41,859 nucleotides of DNA from Chloroflexi bacterium TSY (GCA_019217005.1 JAHBNG010000132.1:1-41859), one strand, 5' to 3'; shown: positions 1 through 9,601, counted from the stretch's first letter. Program-made: numbers and translations. Notes: a model not told the origin generated them from the letters alone.

Positions 1-1244
1 AATTGGTTCGAGACAAACGGATGTGGGTCCAAGACCTCCGTAACATTTTGTGCGTAAGAGCCAATATAGGTCTCGATTTCCGCGACTGTTCGTTGATACC
101 CACCAGCATCCCGAAGCGATTGGCCAATATGTTCCGCATTCTGGCGGTACTTTGGTTCGTTCAGCAGATTGTGGAGTTCCTGTTTAAGTTCGTGAGCGCC
201 CACCTTTCCATAAGGGCGTCTATCTCCGAGTAGGATACCTGCATCTGTTTGTGCTACTCGTTTGCCGTTGAGTAACTGTTCGAACTGATGTGGAACCACA
301 ATTTCCGGCACACCATAATACAACCCTTCATGGATGCTGTTCATTCCGCCATGGGTGATAAAGGCATCGACTTGCTGCAAGATGTCTAACTGCGGCACGT
401 AGTTGCGGACGATGAAGTTGCTGGGTATTGGCCCAAGCTGGTTGATGTCCGAATTTTTACCAATGGACAAAATGAACTGTGCTGGATAATTTGTAAAGGC
501 AGTAAAAACAGCCTTGTAAAAAGCGAGATCCAGATGGTTGATGGTCCCGAGCGAAATGTATACTTTGGTTCCATTCGATAGTTGCTCAAGAGGAAAATCA
601 CCGTCCCGAGTTGTTGGATCGATGGATGGACCAACAAAGCGAAAGCGCTCATCGACGAAATGATTTTTGGGGTGAAACTCGGTCGATGTAAAAACGATAT
701 TGAGATCAGCATATTCTGTGATGCCACCAGAGTTCTCTTTACCAAATTCCTGTGCCATGTTTCGCCGCCACTTGAGTAGTTTCGGAATATGGGGTAAGGC
801 CGACCAGAGGAATCGAGCCATTGTTCCCAAACCGATAGCGCCTTGCGAACCATCCAGCACGAAGGTTGTGATGAAGCAAACCTGGGGGATTTCATGTGTG
901 CGGGCGGCAATATAGCCCCACATTGCCGTCGAGTCGTAGATGACCAAATCAGGCTGCTCGCGTTCAAATTCGGCGATCAGATAATGGGCCAGATGCCGAC
1001 TGATTCTTGAAAGCATGAGCGGAGCGTTGATGAATTCGTGTAAAGCCTCTGAAACTTCTCGTTCGGTTGGCATAGGTTCTGGCAATGTGCGGAAGCTGAC
1101 GCCGGTCGGCGCAACCTTTGTCTGAAATGATGCCCCATTATAGTAGAGTACTTTGTGCCCGCGCTGCACCAATTCTTTCATCACTGGTAGAGTCGGATTT
1201 GTGTGTCCGTGTGCCGGTAGTCCGACGTATGCAATCTTTGACAT
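1..1244 (-). CDS. MGT-family (macrolide-type) glycosyltransferase, C-terminus cut by window edge
   Basis: The minus-strand frame opens with ATG at 1244 (MSKIAYVGLPAHGHT) and stays open to base 1, giving about 414 residues, so only a short C-terminal tail is missing. The N-terminal 'GLPAHGHTNP' loop and the C-terminal donor-binding region with 'FITHGGMNS..EGL..GVP' near residues 295-315 are hallmarks of GT1/UDP-glycosyltransferases of the MGT type, which move a sugar from a nucleotide donor onto small hydrophobic acceptors such as macrolides. Family knowledge suggests a cytoplasmic enzyme for antibiotic inactivation or natural-product decoration; the acceptor cannot be told from sequence. Its neighbour is an S66 peptidase on the same strand, also of a family tied to antimicrobial self-protection. 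There is a 132 bp gap between them, so one transcript is possible but not shown. Confidence 0.9.
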   Translation of the reverse strand, partial: MSKIAYVGLPAHGHTNPTLPVMKELVQRGHKVLYYNGASFQTKVAPTGVSFRTLPEPMPTEREVSEALHEFINAPLMLSRISRHLAHYLIAEFEREQPDLVIYDSTAMWGYIAARTHEIPQVCFITTFVLDGSQGAIGLGTMARFLWSALPHIPKLLKWRRNMAQEFGKENSGGITEYADLNIVFTSTEFHPKNHFVDERFRFVGPSIDPTTRDGDFPLEQLSNGTKVYISLGTINHLDLAFYKAVFTAFTNYPAQFILSIGKNSDINQLGPIPSNFIVRNYVPQLDILQQVDAFITHGGMNSIHEGLYYGVPEIVVPHQFEQLLNGKRVAQTDAGILLGDRRPYGKVGAHELKQELHNLLNEPKYRQNAEHIGQSLRDAGGYQRTVAEIETYIGSYAQNVTEVLDPHPFVSNQ

Positions 1245-1376
1245 GATAAGTCTCCAAACAATCTATTTTTAGTTTATATTAATATATAAATTAGCATTGG
1301 CTAAAAATAAAGTTTGTAAGACTAATTCCGATTGTGCCTCAAGACACTTATACTTACACCAATTAAGCGATGGCTT

Positions 1377-2414
1377 CTAGAAATTCAGTCTGATGCTTCT
1401 CTTATCTGAATCAACTTGTGCCATAGAGGCCATTGGTAAACATATCTGTGGGTCAGTATGGCCAAAGTCCATATTCTGAACGATCGGGCAAGCGCGATTA
1501 TATTGTCTGGCAACTTTTAAAATCACGTCTCTCTGCTCTTGTTTATAAGCTTTTTTCGTTTTGATATCATTCGGTTTATTAAACTCCCATGCCTTTGGTC
1601 GTCCAACGAAAATACCTTTGATTCTTTCTAAGATTCCCCGTTCCCCCAAGGCTCTGAACACTCGATAAACATAATCAGATTCAGGAATTTCCTCTGAGGT
1701 TTCAGCAAAAAAGAGAACATTCTCGAACTGTTCAAGAGTTGGCAGTGCAACTCCATGACGCAACATCTCGTCGATTGATTCCAAACATCCACCCCATGTA
1801 ATTCCTTGAATCGTTGACTGACCGTCCCAATGCCACCCATCGTTCGGTTCATAGATCCGGCTTTTATTTAGATTCTCTTCATCATCCCAGTTTAGCCCAA
1901 TATCATTGTATGTATCACTTGCTTCAAGCTCTACTTCATTCTCTTCAAAAAACGCTTGGTTTAGATACTTAATCGTGAACTCATCCATCTGCCCTTGCAT
2001 GGCAAATTGAGTTAGTACCGCTCCCCCGTAGTAGGATGGAATGCCGTTTAACCAAAGATGATTCATAAAGTGTGTATTGTCACTGTAACCAAAGTACGGT
2101 TTCGGGTTGTTCGCAAATGGTTCATTTGGCAGGTTTTTGACATAAGTCACTTGATCATCGCCGCCAAGGGACGAGATAACGGCTTTGATCTCTGGATTTT
2201 CAAAGGCATCAATCAGATCCCTCGATCGTTCTTCTTTACTGGCGCCTATTTTGGCCGTTGCTGGATACTCAATCGGCTCTAGCCCAAAGATCGTCTTGAT
2301 TCTCTCCAATCCTAACTGATAAACAGAAGGCCACGCACCGGGTGCAGCAAAAGACGGAGAAAGTATTGCCACTTTATCTCTTTTTGATAATTTTGGAAGT
2401 TTTTGGAAATTCAT
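1377..2414 (-). CDS. S66 family peptidase (LD-carboxypeptidase / MccF-like)
   Basis: The product is about 345 residues, the normal length for family S66. The nucleophile motif GYSD lies near residue 110 (following 'SSLGGDD'), a glutamate follows 'WGGCLES' in mid-protein, and the histidine lies in 'FGHTDP' near the C-terminus: together the Ser-Glu-His triad of LD-carboxypeptidases and MccF. Known members cut the L,D bond of muropeptides or release the amino acid from microcin C-type nucleotides, giving immunity. The 'SDNTHF' context is more like MccF-type proteins, but the substrate is inferred. I chose the ATG at 2414 because AAGGAG sits eight bases upstream; an in-frame extension to 2507 has no family support. 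An IS element ends about 110 bases upstream, so the native promoter may be displaced. Confidence 0.88.
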   Translation of the reverse strand: MNFQKLPKLSKRDKVAILSPSFAAPGAWPSVYQLGLERIKTIFGLEPIEYPATAKIGASKEERSRDLIDAFENPEIKAVISSLGGDDQVTYVKNLPNEPFANNPKPYFGYSDNTHFMNHLWLNGIPSYYGGAVLTQFAMQGQMDEFTIKYLNQAFFEENEVELEASDTYNDIGLNWDDEENLNKSRIYEPNDGWHWDGQSTIQGITWGGCLESIDEMLRHGVALPTLEQFENVLFFAETSEEIPESDYVYRVFRALGERGILERIKGIFVGRPKAWEFNKPNDIKTKKAYKQEQRDVILKVARQYNRACPIVQNMDFGHTDPQICLPMASMAQVDSDKRSIRLNF

Positions 2415-2524
2415 TATCATCACTCCTTGGTTGATCAGGATCTTAGGTTGTTGAGAGGAAAAGTCGAACCATGAAGGTGCTGAAGGAGTTGAAGAAAAGG
2501 CAGACAATCCTTCAATCTCTTTAT

Positions 2525-4000
2525 CTTTACTTTCTGGTAAAAGAAAAGAGATGAGAAATGTGACAAAAAGCGGTTAGCAGTTCATCCTAAAGGTAGAGAA
2601 CCCAAAAAGGAGGAAGGAATGCTAACCGCGCCAGAAATAACTATAGCAGTACTGATGAATGTATTGCAAGTAACGCCGATGGGAACAAACGTAAATGTAA
2701 TGCGTCTGATGTGGGCAATGCTGAATGGGTCGTTTCTGAAAAGTCGAGGAGCAATCCATAGCGCATTGAAAGAAAGCGGGTTTGAAGATGAGGAGCTCCG
2801 GCGAAGCTGGTGGAGCTGATATGGATCATGGGATATCACAAGTCTGCTGGGGTCGTGGCAAGAAGAAGTGGAAAGGGAATGGGAGGCAAAAAAGTTAGAA
2901 GGGTACCGAGTGAAAAGCATAGATATCACAGGGTTCTGGCGACCGAAGCTGCAAGGAAAGTGAACCGACTCTATAACTCAACGGCTCGTCGGGCATTGCC
3001 CGCGCTCATCTTTGGAGTGATGATAAGCTCGGGGGAGATAGGCGGGAAGCGAGTGCCACTGCTCAAGGCAATCATGAGATGCACGGTTGGAACAAAGGAA
3101 AGTGAGTTTCGGAAAAGCTGCTGAAAGAGACGAAGAAATCACTGGAGTCAGACGAAGTGGCGGTGGTCGATGCCGGGTTTACAATCAGAGAAATGCTAGA
3201 AAGCGGCATAGACCGATTTGTCCTGCGGGAAGCGATTAACTGCACAGTGCGCCGCAATGAGTTCCCCAAACGCAAAGAAAAAGGCAGACCACCTGAATAT
3301 GGTGATATTGTGCGTCCGCTCTCGCAGCTATAAGGAAAGCGACTCGAGGCTACAACTCCGGACTCGTCTGGTCGCTTTCTCTATAGTGGTCGCCTGATTT
3401 GCTATCAAGCATGGCACAATCTCGTCCCCAGAACAACCAAGGTGGATACAGCCAACCGTACCTACTCGATTTACGTCATTCAGGATCCGGCCTACAACAC
3501 ACCTTTGGTTTTGGCGACCGTTATGACTTTGCAGCCTGAAACCATTTATCTTGTCTACCTGGAACGCTGGCCTGTTGAACATCCCCCTTCCAAGCAGATG
3601 ATTGGCTTACATCGTCAATTTGTTCATGCCGATGAGGCTTGTTTCCGCTTACCTGAACTGGGGCTGCTGGCTGGCAATCTTCTTTCCCATTTAGCCGCTT
3701 CTCTTCCTCCCATACCGACTGGCTACTGGGATCGAGAGCCTCAATCCACTCCCGGCAGGCTGCGCCGTGTTCTCTCGAGTGCTCTTTTTCCAACTCCTGA
3801 CCAACTCGACCCTGACTTTCGGAAAAGGCCTCGGTTTCACACCATTTCCTAAAGGCGTTCTCGCTCATCGCCGCCTCAATGCCGCTGCTTAAACTAGCCG
3901 AGCACTATTTTTACATTTTATCCCGTTTTTCAGGGTGGATTCTTTTTTCCGCCCCTTTCGGTTTGCCCTTTGTCACTCAAGCCTTTACCAGAAAGTAAAG
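2525..4000 (+). mobile_element. IS4-superfamily insertion sequence, copy 1 (1476 bp)
   Basis: The ends are perfect 17 bp inverted repeats (CTTTACTTTCTGGTAAA at 2525, its complement ending at 4000). The element is about 95% or more identical by eye to copy 2 at 15595-17092 and in the same orientation. Copy 1 shows no matching target duplication (flanks TTTAT / TGAAA), unlike copy 2, so its flanks may have been rearranged. It is 22 bp shorter than copy 2, mostly through one-base differences in runs plus a 3 bp and a 6 bp deletion. Confidence 0.9.
2619..3892 (+). pseudogene. IS4-like transposase, copy 1, multiply broken
   Basis: Read against copy 2, this is one transposase of about 425 residues. 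The frame starts at MLTAPEITIAV and ends with LNAAA at 3892. Lesions seen directly: a TGA after 'RRSWWS' (a 3 bp deletion), a one-base loss at 'LQGK', another at 'EFRK', and a 6 bp loss removing two residues inside the C-terminal signature, so that E-6-K becomes E-4-K. Where copy 2 is broken (after 'EEVER' and at 'KRKEK'), this copy is in frame, reading EREWEAKK and KRKEKGRPPEYG. A hybrid of both copies therefore restores an intact enzyme. Confidence 0.85.
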
Positions 4001-4108
4001 TGAAATAAGAAGTGTGAAAAGTTGCAAAATCATCGGGTTACAAAGTAAAGTAGCTATCACTCTACTTTTCAAGTTGATTTCGATATCGGTTCTTTGGAGG
4101 CTACCCAA

Positions 4109-5827
4109 ATGACAGCGACCGCAAAAAAGGTTTTGCCACTTCCTGGGGTTGGGATTGTGGGGCGAGGAGTCAATCTGCGGCCTCGTTTTCCGTACCAATT
4201 AAAGGATGTACTCGACCAGTTAATCCAAACGGAACACAAAGAGAATGTGAGGGAAGTTTATTCTAAAGAGACTGACCAGACCTATCTATTGCCATATGGT
4301 TGCGAGATCAACGAAAGCCCGCCGATGCCGGCCAGTCAAGCGCTCAATCAGAGCATAATCGAAGAGACATGGGAGCGATTTGAAAGCAATCTAACACTCG
4401 ATGCAAGTCTTGCCGCTGGGAATGGCATCTTTAGCATTGATGCAACGGCAGGTAACGCGTCGCACCTACAGCACTCGGATGAAGCCTATTATGCTTTGCG
4501 GAGTTCATTCATTCCGCTGTGGAGCGTTTATCTACATAGTCTGAAGCCAATTACTGACAAGGATTTGGATGATCTGGTTGTCAAATGCCTGCATAGTCTG
4601 GAGCCAATAACCCATGAGGATTTAGCTGCTCTGAACATCAAATATCTACATAGCATAAAGCCAATTACCGATGAGGATTTGGATGATCTGAACGCCAAAG
4701 ATCTATATAATCTGAAACCAATTACCGATGAGGATTTGGATGATCTGAACTTCCGACGCATAGAATTTGAACATGATTATCGCAAACATTATGAAGCATT
4801 CTTTGACCGTTTTGGAACACACTATATCAAGAGAGTTTGGGTAGGTGGCAAAGCAACAGTTGCCTTGTCGATCGCAAAATCGTCTCAAATGACAAAAGAG
4901 GAGATTCAAGCCGGTATTCAGGCTAGCTACGGACTCGGGGCCAAAACTGATGAGAAGAATCATCGGGAGAAGTTGCGGAATAATTCCGAATGCACCGTCT
5001 TTGGGAAGGGGGGGGATGAATTGTATCTGGCTGCACTCAGCTCACTGGACAAAGAGCACTACAATGAATGGCTGGCGACAATCAAGAAAAACCCCCAAGT
5101 GATCGAATTGGAAGTGGCCGGCATTTGGACTCTGATTGAAAATAATTTTTTGGCAAAGGCATTGCAAGATGCATATATAGCGGCGACAACCTTTACACCA
5201 ATCGCAGCTATATTCAATATTGATAGTGAGATCTATTTTGTGCGCGGCGACACGTACTGTTGCTATCATGCAAGCAAGGGAAGAACCTTAAAACCAAAGC
5301 GCATGACCCATAAATGGCCTACACTGCCAACTGGATTCCGAAGTCCAGATGCGGCTTTTGTTGGCTATGATTATTTTGAACAATCTGCATTTCACGAAGA
5401 GACACCGCAAAAAAAGCTTTTCTTCTTTCACAAAGATCAATATCTTCGCATCGACCTGAAAACAAACGAAATAGATGAAGGCTATCCCAAAGCTATCCAG
5501 GAAGGCTGGCCCGACTTTCTGTTTGACCGCTTGGATGCTGTCATTGTCGATGATCCGAAGTCGCTCTATTTCTTTAACGGGCATTACTATGCACAGTACG
5601 ATCTGAGGGAACGCTGCATTGACGAAGAGTACCCGGAACTGATTTCAAAACGATGGGCAGGTATTACCTTTGATCGCATAGATGCCGCTATGGTTTGGGG
5701 ACACAATAAAGCCTACTTTTTCCGTGGCGATCAGCACATTAGGTATGATTTGGTGACGTTTAATACCGATCCTGGATATCCCAAATCGATTATTGGTAGT
5801 TACGTCGAGGATTGGAAATTCTTTTAG
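4109..5827 (+). CDS. MACPF-domain protein with hemopexin-like repeats
   Basis: The protein has 572 residues, starting at the ATG at 4109, which has GGAGG eight bases upstream. The MACPF signature is near residues 228-247 ('FFDRFGTHYI' then six residues and GG), the membrane attack complex/perforin hallmark. Just before it, residues 142-217 are four tandem 19-residue repeats. From about residue 374 there are four hemopexin-type strands (IYFVRGD, LFFFHKDQY, LYFFNGHYY, AYFFRGDQH) with the usual R/YDL and EGYP-like turns, probably one beta-propeller used for binding. No signal peptide is visible. MACPF proteins form ring pores in membranes; bacterial members are mostly uncharacterised, some being toxins. 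The pairing with a hemopexin-like binder suggests a targeted pore-former, but that role is inference. A DUF697 membrane protein follows 224 bp downstream. Confidence 0.85.
   Translation: MTATAKKVLPLPGVGIVGRGVNLRPRFPYQLKDVLDQLIQTEHKENVREVYSKETDQTYLLPYGCEINESPPMPASQALNQSIIEETWERFESNLTLDASLAAGNGIFSIDATAGNASHLQHSDEAYYALRSSFIPLWSVYLHSLKPITDKDLDDLVVKCLHSLEPITHEDLAALNIKYLHSIKPITDEDLDDLNAKDLYNLKPITDEDLDDLNFRRIEFEHDYRKHYEAFFDRFGTHYIKRVWVGGKATVALSIAKSSQMTKEEIQAGIQASYGLGAKTDEKNHREKLRNNSECTVFGKGGDELYLAALSSLDKEHYNEWLATIKKNPQVIELEVAGIWTLIENNFLAKALQDAYIAATTFTPIAAIFNIDSEIYFVRGDTYCCYHASKGRTLKPKRMTHKWPTLPTGFRSPDAAFVGYDYFEQSAFHEETPQKKLFFFHKDQYLRIDLKTNEIDEGYPKAIQEGWPDFLFDRLDAVIVDDPKSLYFFNGHYYAQYDLRERCIDEEYPELISKRWAGITFDRIDAAMVWGHNKAYFFRGDQHIRYDLVTFNTDPGYPKSIIGSYVEDWKFF
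4532..4759 (+). repeat. Four tandem 57 bp (19-residue) coding repeats
   Basis: Four in-frame units run from 4532 to 4759, each starting L(H/Y)(S/N)(L/I)(K/E)PIT and followed by (D/H)(E/K)DL..L. The last two are nearly identical (ITDEDLDDLN), which suggests recent duplication. They lie directly in front of the MACPF signature, in the region that in pore-formers usually carries a membrane-inserting helical cluster, but the repeats themselves are acidic and not amphipathic-hydrophobic. Confidence 0.92.
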
Positions 5828-5848
5828 GTCGCTCCAATTTTTTTAACG

Positions 5849-5918
5849 ATCCACAGATGGACAGGATTGCCTGGATTCGCAAAGAGAATAATCCAGTCAA
5901 TTCTGTCCATCTGTGGAT
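5849..5918. repeat. Palindromic intergenic repeat
   Basis: Arms ATCCACAGATGGACAGGA (5849) and TCTGTCCATCTGTGGAT (ending 5918) are near-perfect inverted repeats. An inner pair (CTGGATT / AATCCAG) extends the stem. It sits just after the MACPF stop codon and could form a strong hairpin, acting as a terminator or mRNA-stabilising element. Confidence 0.8.
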
Positions 5919-6051
5919 GAGTAGTTTTTTTGGAATCGCCTAATAGCCACATCATTTAAGTAGCGTCTCTATTAGAGACCGAACGATAAAAATTCGCTGA
6001 TTTGCTCACTGAGAGCCAAAGTGCATTGAATTGCATGTAGGAGGATCATAC

Positions 6052-6522
6052 ATGGCAGAGTCAAAAACCGAGAAGGCAAATAAGATTGTTGTCGATTATG
6101 TGCGTGGGTCGCTTGCTGTCGGTCTGGTACCGGTTGCTTTACTGGATCTAGCTATTTTGTCTGGGATTCAACTCAAAATGCTTCACAGCTTGACAAAGCT
6201 CTATCATGTTGAATTTTCAGAGCAACGTGGCAAAGCTCTCATTGCGGCACTGATTGGTGGTGCTGTGCCAACATCCGTGTCGATGAATGTAACCAGCGCT
6301 CTGAAAACATTCCCAATCATCGGTTTTGCCACGGGTATGATCACAATTTCGCTTTTGGGCAGTGTATGCACATTTGCCGTGGGCAAGGTATTTATTCAAC
6401 ACTTTGAGGCTGGCGGTACGCTCTTAGACTTTGATCCAAAAGCTATGCAAGCTTATTTCATATCACAAAGTGAAAAAGTGACGCCAGTGGTCAGAACAAG
6501 CTTCGTGGGTATGAGACCTTAA
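6052..6522 (+). CDS. DUF697 (YcjF-like) membrane protein
   Basis: The protein has 156 residues, starting at the ATG at 6052 behind AGGAGG. The sequence from 'KANKIVVDYVRGSLAVGLVP' through 'RGKALIAALIGGAVPTSV' is the DUF697 domain, with hydrophobic helices near residues 20-42, 65-82 and 92-115 and glycine-rich turns. DUF697 is often attached to or encoded near small GTPases, and its molecular function is not established. No GTPase gene is visible nearby. The ~220 bp 5' region contains the palindrome following the MACPF gene, so separate transcription from that gene is plausible. Confidence 0.8.
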   Translation: MAESKTEKANKIVVDYVRGSLAVGLVPVALLDLAILSGIQLKMLHSLTKLYHVEFSEQRGKALIAALIGGAVPTSVSMNVTSALKTFPIIGFATGMITISLLGSVCTFAVGKVFIQHFEAGGTLLDFDPKAMQAYFISQSEKVTPVVRTSFVGMRP

Positions 6523-6580
6523 GAATCGGGATTAAATAACTGCATCATCGGTGTACCTGTTCGCGACTGCTACCATTGAA

Positions 6581-6669
6581 GTTGCAGAGTTGCAGGGTAA
6601 GAAAGTTACAGAGTTGCAGGGTAAGGTGGTGGATACACCAAAACCTTGCAACTCTATAACTCTGCAACT
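6581..6669. repeat. GTTGCAGAGTTGCAGGG repeat hairpin upstream of fhs
   Basis: Two direct copies of 'GAGTTGCAGGGTAAG' (6588 and 6612 regions) face inverted versions (CCTTGCAACTCTATAACTCTGCAACTC, split at 6643-6669), giving a long hairpin that ends seven bases before the fhs ribosome-binding site. The same words recur at 8407-8450 after fhs, so this is a dispersed repeat. Confidence 0.75.
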
Positions 6670-6688
6670 CTGATCAAGGAGTCTAAAC

Positions 6689-8400
6689 TTGAGCACGAAA
6701 ACAACTGTTCCGAGTGATATTGAAATCGCGCAAGCTGCCACGCTTCAACCCATTGAGTCAATTGCCGAGAAGATGGGGTTGACCCGCGCCGATATTGAAC
6801 TTTATGGCGATAATATGGCCAGGTCAAGCTTGAAGCGTTGGAGAAGTTAAACGGGCGTCCCAATGCCAAATACGTTGTCGTAACTGCTGTCACGCCGACG
6901 CCGCTGGGCGAGGGTAAGTCGACCACAACAGTAGGGTTGGGGCAAGGCATGCGCCATATTGGCAAGACGGCGACGATTGCCATCCGGCAGCCATCACAGG
7001 GCCCCACTTTTGGGATTAAGGGCGGTGCTGCTGGAGGTGGCTATAGCCAAGTTGTGCCGATGGAGCAATTCAACTTGCATATGACCGGCGACCTTCATGC
7101 CGTGACAGCTGCGAACAATCTGCTGGCGGCCATGATCGACAATCACATTTATCAGGGCAATGATTTAGACATCGACCCCTACTCGATCACCTGGCGTCGT
7201 GTGGTTGATGTCAACGATCGGGAACTGCGTAATATCATTTCTGGGTTGGGCATCAAGAGCGATGGGCGCGTGCGGCAAAGCGGTTTTGACATCACGGTCG
7301 CCAGCGAAGTGATGGCGATTCTGGCGCTGACAACCGATCTGCGTGACATGCGTGAACGCTTCGGTAAAATTGTCATTGGCCAGAACAACAAGAGGGAGCC
7401 AGTTACGGCCGAAGAGCTGAAGGCGGCTGGCGCAATGACGGTTTTGATGAAGGAGGCCATTAAGCCAAATCTCTTCCAGACGTTGGAGAATACACCTGCG
7501 CTGGTTCATGCCGGTCCATTTGCCAACATTGCTCACGGCAACAGCTCTATATTGGCCGATCAGATTGGAATCAAAGCTGGCGATTTTTTAATTACGGAAG
7601 CAGGTTTTGGTGCTGATATCGGAGCCGAGAAATTCTTCAACATTAAGTGTCGATACAGTGGGCTTCGACCGGATGCTGCTGTCGTGGTGGCAACGGTGCG
7701 CGCGCTGAAGCTCCATACGGGCAAGTATAAGGTTGTACCTGGGCGTCCCTTGCCAGATGAGATGCTGCAAGAGAATCCTGACGATGTACGAGAAGGTGCT
7801 GCCAATTTACGGAAACAGGTGCAGAACATGCAGCGCCACGGTGTTAGTCCAGTGATCTGCATCAACAATTTCTACACCGATCACGATAGTGAAGTGCAAG
7901 CCATCTTTGATGTAGCCAGCGATTTGGGTGTGCGCTGTGCGCTTTCGAGACATTGGGCTGAAGGTGGTTCCGGTGCGAAAGATTTGGCGCAAGCTGTGGT
8001 GGAGGCAGCCGAGGAGCCAACCGAGTTCAATTTCCTCTATGATGTGGAACAGCCAATCAAGACCAAGATCGAAACGTTGGCCAAAGAGATCTATGGGGCA
8101 GCCGATGTGGTCTATGAATCCAAAGCCAACAGACAGATTAGCAGCTACGAAAGAAATGGATTCGGCCACTTACCCATCTGCATGGCCAAGACGCATCTGA
8201 GTCTCTCGCACGATCCGGCGCTCAAGGGCGCACCCACCGGTTTTACCTTTCCCATTCGCGAAGTTCGAGCCAGCGTTGGGGCTGGATTTATCTATCCATT
8301 GGCTGGTGCCATGCGCACCATGCCGGGGCTACCCAAGAGTCCCGCTGCTGAGCGAGTCGATATCGATTTTGAGACAGGACGGGTTGTGGGGTTGTTTTAA
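6689..8400 (+). CDS. fhs: Formate-tetrahydrofolate ligase, frame broken once near 6821
   Basis: The enzyme makes 10-formyl-THF from formate, THF and ATP. The P-loop-like '[17 protein letters not shown]' and '[27 protein letters not shown]' are invariant features of the family, and the C-terminus '[15 protein letters not shown]' is also typical. I place the start at TTG 6689 because AAGGAG precedes it by seven bases; the N-terminal 44 residues ([10 protein letters not shown]...ELYGDNMA) match the family but lie in another frame. One base is missing near 6821, where '[13 protein letters not shown]' is expected. Repairing it gives about 570 residues, normal for Fhs. This may be a sequencing error. 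It heads the C1 cluster and links formate to folate. Confidence 0.93.
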
Positions 8401-8406
8401 AAGTGG

Positions 8407-8484
8407 CGGAGTTGCAAGGTGGCAGAGTTGCAGGGTCGCAGAGTTGCAAGTTACTCAGAGACATCACCTTGCCACTTTGCCACC
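8407..8484. repeat. GTTGCAG-type repeat between fhs and the amidotransferase
   Basis: Tandem variants of GGCAGAGTTGCA(A/G)GGT at 8407-8450 are followed by inverted CTTGCCACTTTGCCACCTT at 8468-8486. The vocabulary is the same as in the hairpin in front of fhs. The right arm ends beside the ribosome-binding site of the next gene. Confidence 0.7.
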
Positions 8485-8498
8485 TTGGAGATCAAATT

Positions 8499-9425
8499 AT
8501 GTGCGGCATTGTCGGTTATTTAGATAAAACGGAGAGCAAGCAGGCTGATGTGGGGCGGACAATCCTCAAGATGCTTGAAGCGTTGGGGCGACGAGGTCCA
8601 GATTCGGCGGGGGTTGCTATATACAATCACGAATTAGATGGTGATCTGGTGCTGCGCGTCAAGTTGGGCGAAGTGACAGAGTCATCGCCAGTTTCTATTC
8701 TGGAGCACTTTGCCACCAAGGGTCGGGGGGTCACGGAACGAGTTGGGAAACTGGGCGATATCGGAGAGAACACTGCCACGGCTGAATATCTGCGGCTGGT
8801 TGTCGATTACGATGGTGCTCCCGAGGAGTTAGAGCGGATGATCGAGTTTGGCGATGAAGAGATAGAAGTCGTTAGCATGGGCCATCATCTTGAGATCGTC
8901 AAACAGGTGGGCTCGCCGGAAAACCTGGAGGCGACGCACGCAGTTTCAAAGTTCGTGGGGAGCCATGGCATTGGACATACGCGGATGTCAACCGAATCTC
9001 GTATTGATCTGAGTCACTCGCAACCTTTCTGGGCACACGGTCACCCAGACTTGGCCACGGTTCATAATGGTCATATTACCAATTATCACAAATTGCGCCG
9101 ACTCTACGAGCAACGCGGCGTCAAGTTTTACACGGAAAACGACTCTGAAGTGATTGGGATCTACCTCTCTGAGCAATTTTCGGAAGGGCGTACGCTGGAA
9201 GAAGCATTGACAGCATCGATGGATTTCTTTGATGGTTCATTCAGCTATTTTGCTGCCACGCCAGATGCTATCGGCTATGCCCGCGATCCGTTTGCCCTAA
9301 AGCCCTTACTTTTTACGGAGACCGATACCTTGCGATTGCGGCACACAAAGCCGAGGAGTCTCTGCGATCGTCCGCACATTATATCAAGATCGGCGATAAA
9401 AACGGGAAACGCTTTGTGGATCTAG
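8499..9425 (+). CDS. Class II glutamine amidotransferase (GlxB/MgsA-like), 3' end deleted
   Basis: ATG at 8499 follows TTGGAG by eight bases and exposes the N-terminal nucleophile Cys2 (MCGIVGY). RRGPDSAG, HTRMSTES, SQPFW, VHNGHITNY and NDSEVI are the Ntn-amidohydrolase glutamine-site motifs. The insert after 'VKLGEVTESS' and the ending 'DPFALKPLLFTETDT' resemble GlxB or MgsA (N-methylglutamate synthase subunit A) more than full-size glutamate synthase or GlmS. Such subunits release ammonia from glutamine for a partner synthase. Homology stops near 9330. The residues after that to 9425 are out of frame, and the adjacent frame then reads as a sarcosine-oxidase alpha subunit. The expected partner subunits (GXGXG and FMN-binding) are absent. 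Confidence 0.82.
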   Translation: MCGIVGYLDKTESKQADVGRTILKMLEALGRRGPDSAGVAIYNHELDGDLVLRVKLGEVTESSPVSILEHFATKGRGVTERVGKLGDIGENTATAEYLRLVVDYDGAPEELERMIEFGDEEIEVVSMGHHLEIVKQVGSPENLEATHAVSKFVGSHGIGHTRMSTESRIDLSHSQPFWAHGHPDLATVHNGHITNYHKLRRLYEQRGVKFYTENDSEVIGIYLSEQFSEGRTLEEALTASMDFFDGSFSYFAATPDAIGYARDPFALKPLLFTETDTLRLRHTKPRSLCDRPHIISRSAIKTGNALWI

Positions 9426-9601
9426 ACGAAGACGTTACCGATAAGGATATTGACACTGCGATTGCCGAGGGATACAGCAGTATTGAACTGCTAAAGCGTT
9501 ACTCGACTATCTCTATGGGACCATCTCAGGGACGCTGGGCTTCCATCAATACCATCCGACTGACTGCCAAGCAGAACAATCAGTCCATTGCCGAATGCTG
9601 A
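9332..9601 (+). pseudogene. Sarcosine-oxidase/MgdC-like alpha subunit, internal fragment
   Basis: This frame reads 'GKRFVDLDEDVTDKDI...AEGYSSIELLKRYSTISMGPSQGR..SINTIRLTAKQ', which matches the stretch of heterotetrameric sarcosine oxidase alpha (and N-methylglutamate dehydrogenase subunit C) between the FAD domain and the aminomethyltransferase domain. The N-terminal two-thirds of that protein (ferredoxin-like and FAD-binding parts) are missing. Upstream the reading merges into the amidotransferase near 9330, and downstream it jumps at about 9590 into the next frame, skipping roughly 80-100 family residues. Both joins look like deletions. Confidence 0.7.

Noticed and set aside
386..967. 193-residue minus-strand frame near the left edge
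   Set aside because: It overlaps the glycosyltransferase in another frame; the glycosyltransferase frame has clear family motifs over the whole stretch.
9599..9601. Second possible in-frame TGA read-through (after 'QSIAEC')
   Set aside because: Sequence past this TGA in the same frame has no family match; the continuation is in another frame, so it is a frameshift, not selenocysteine.
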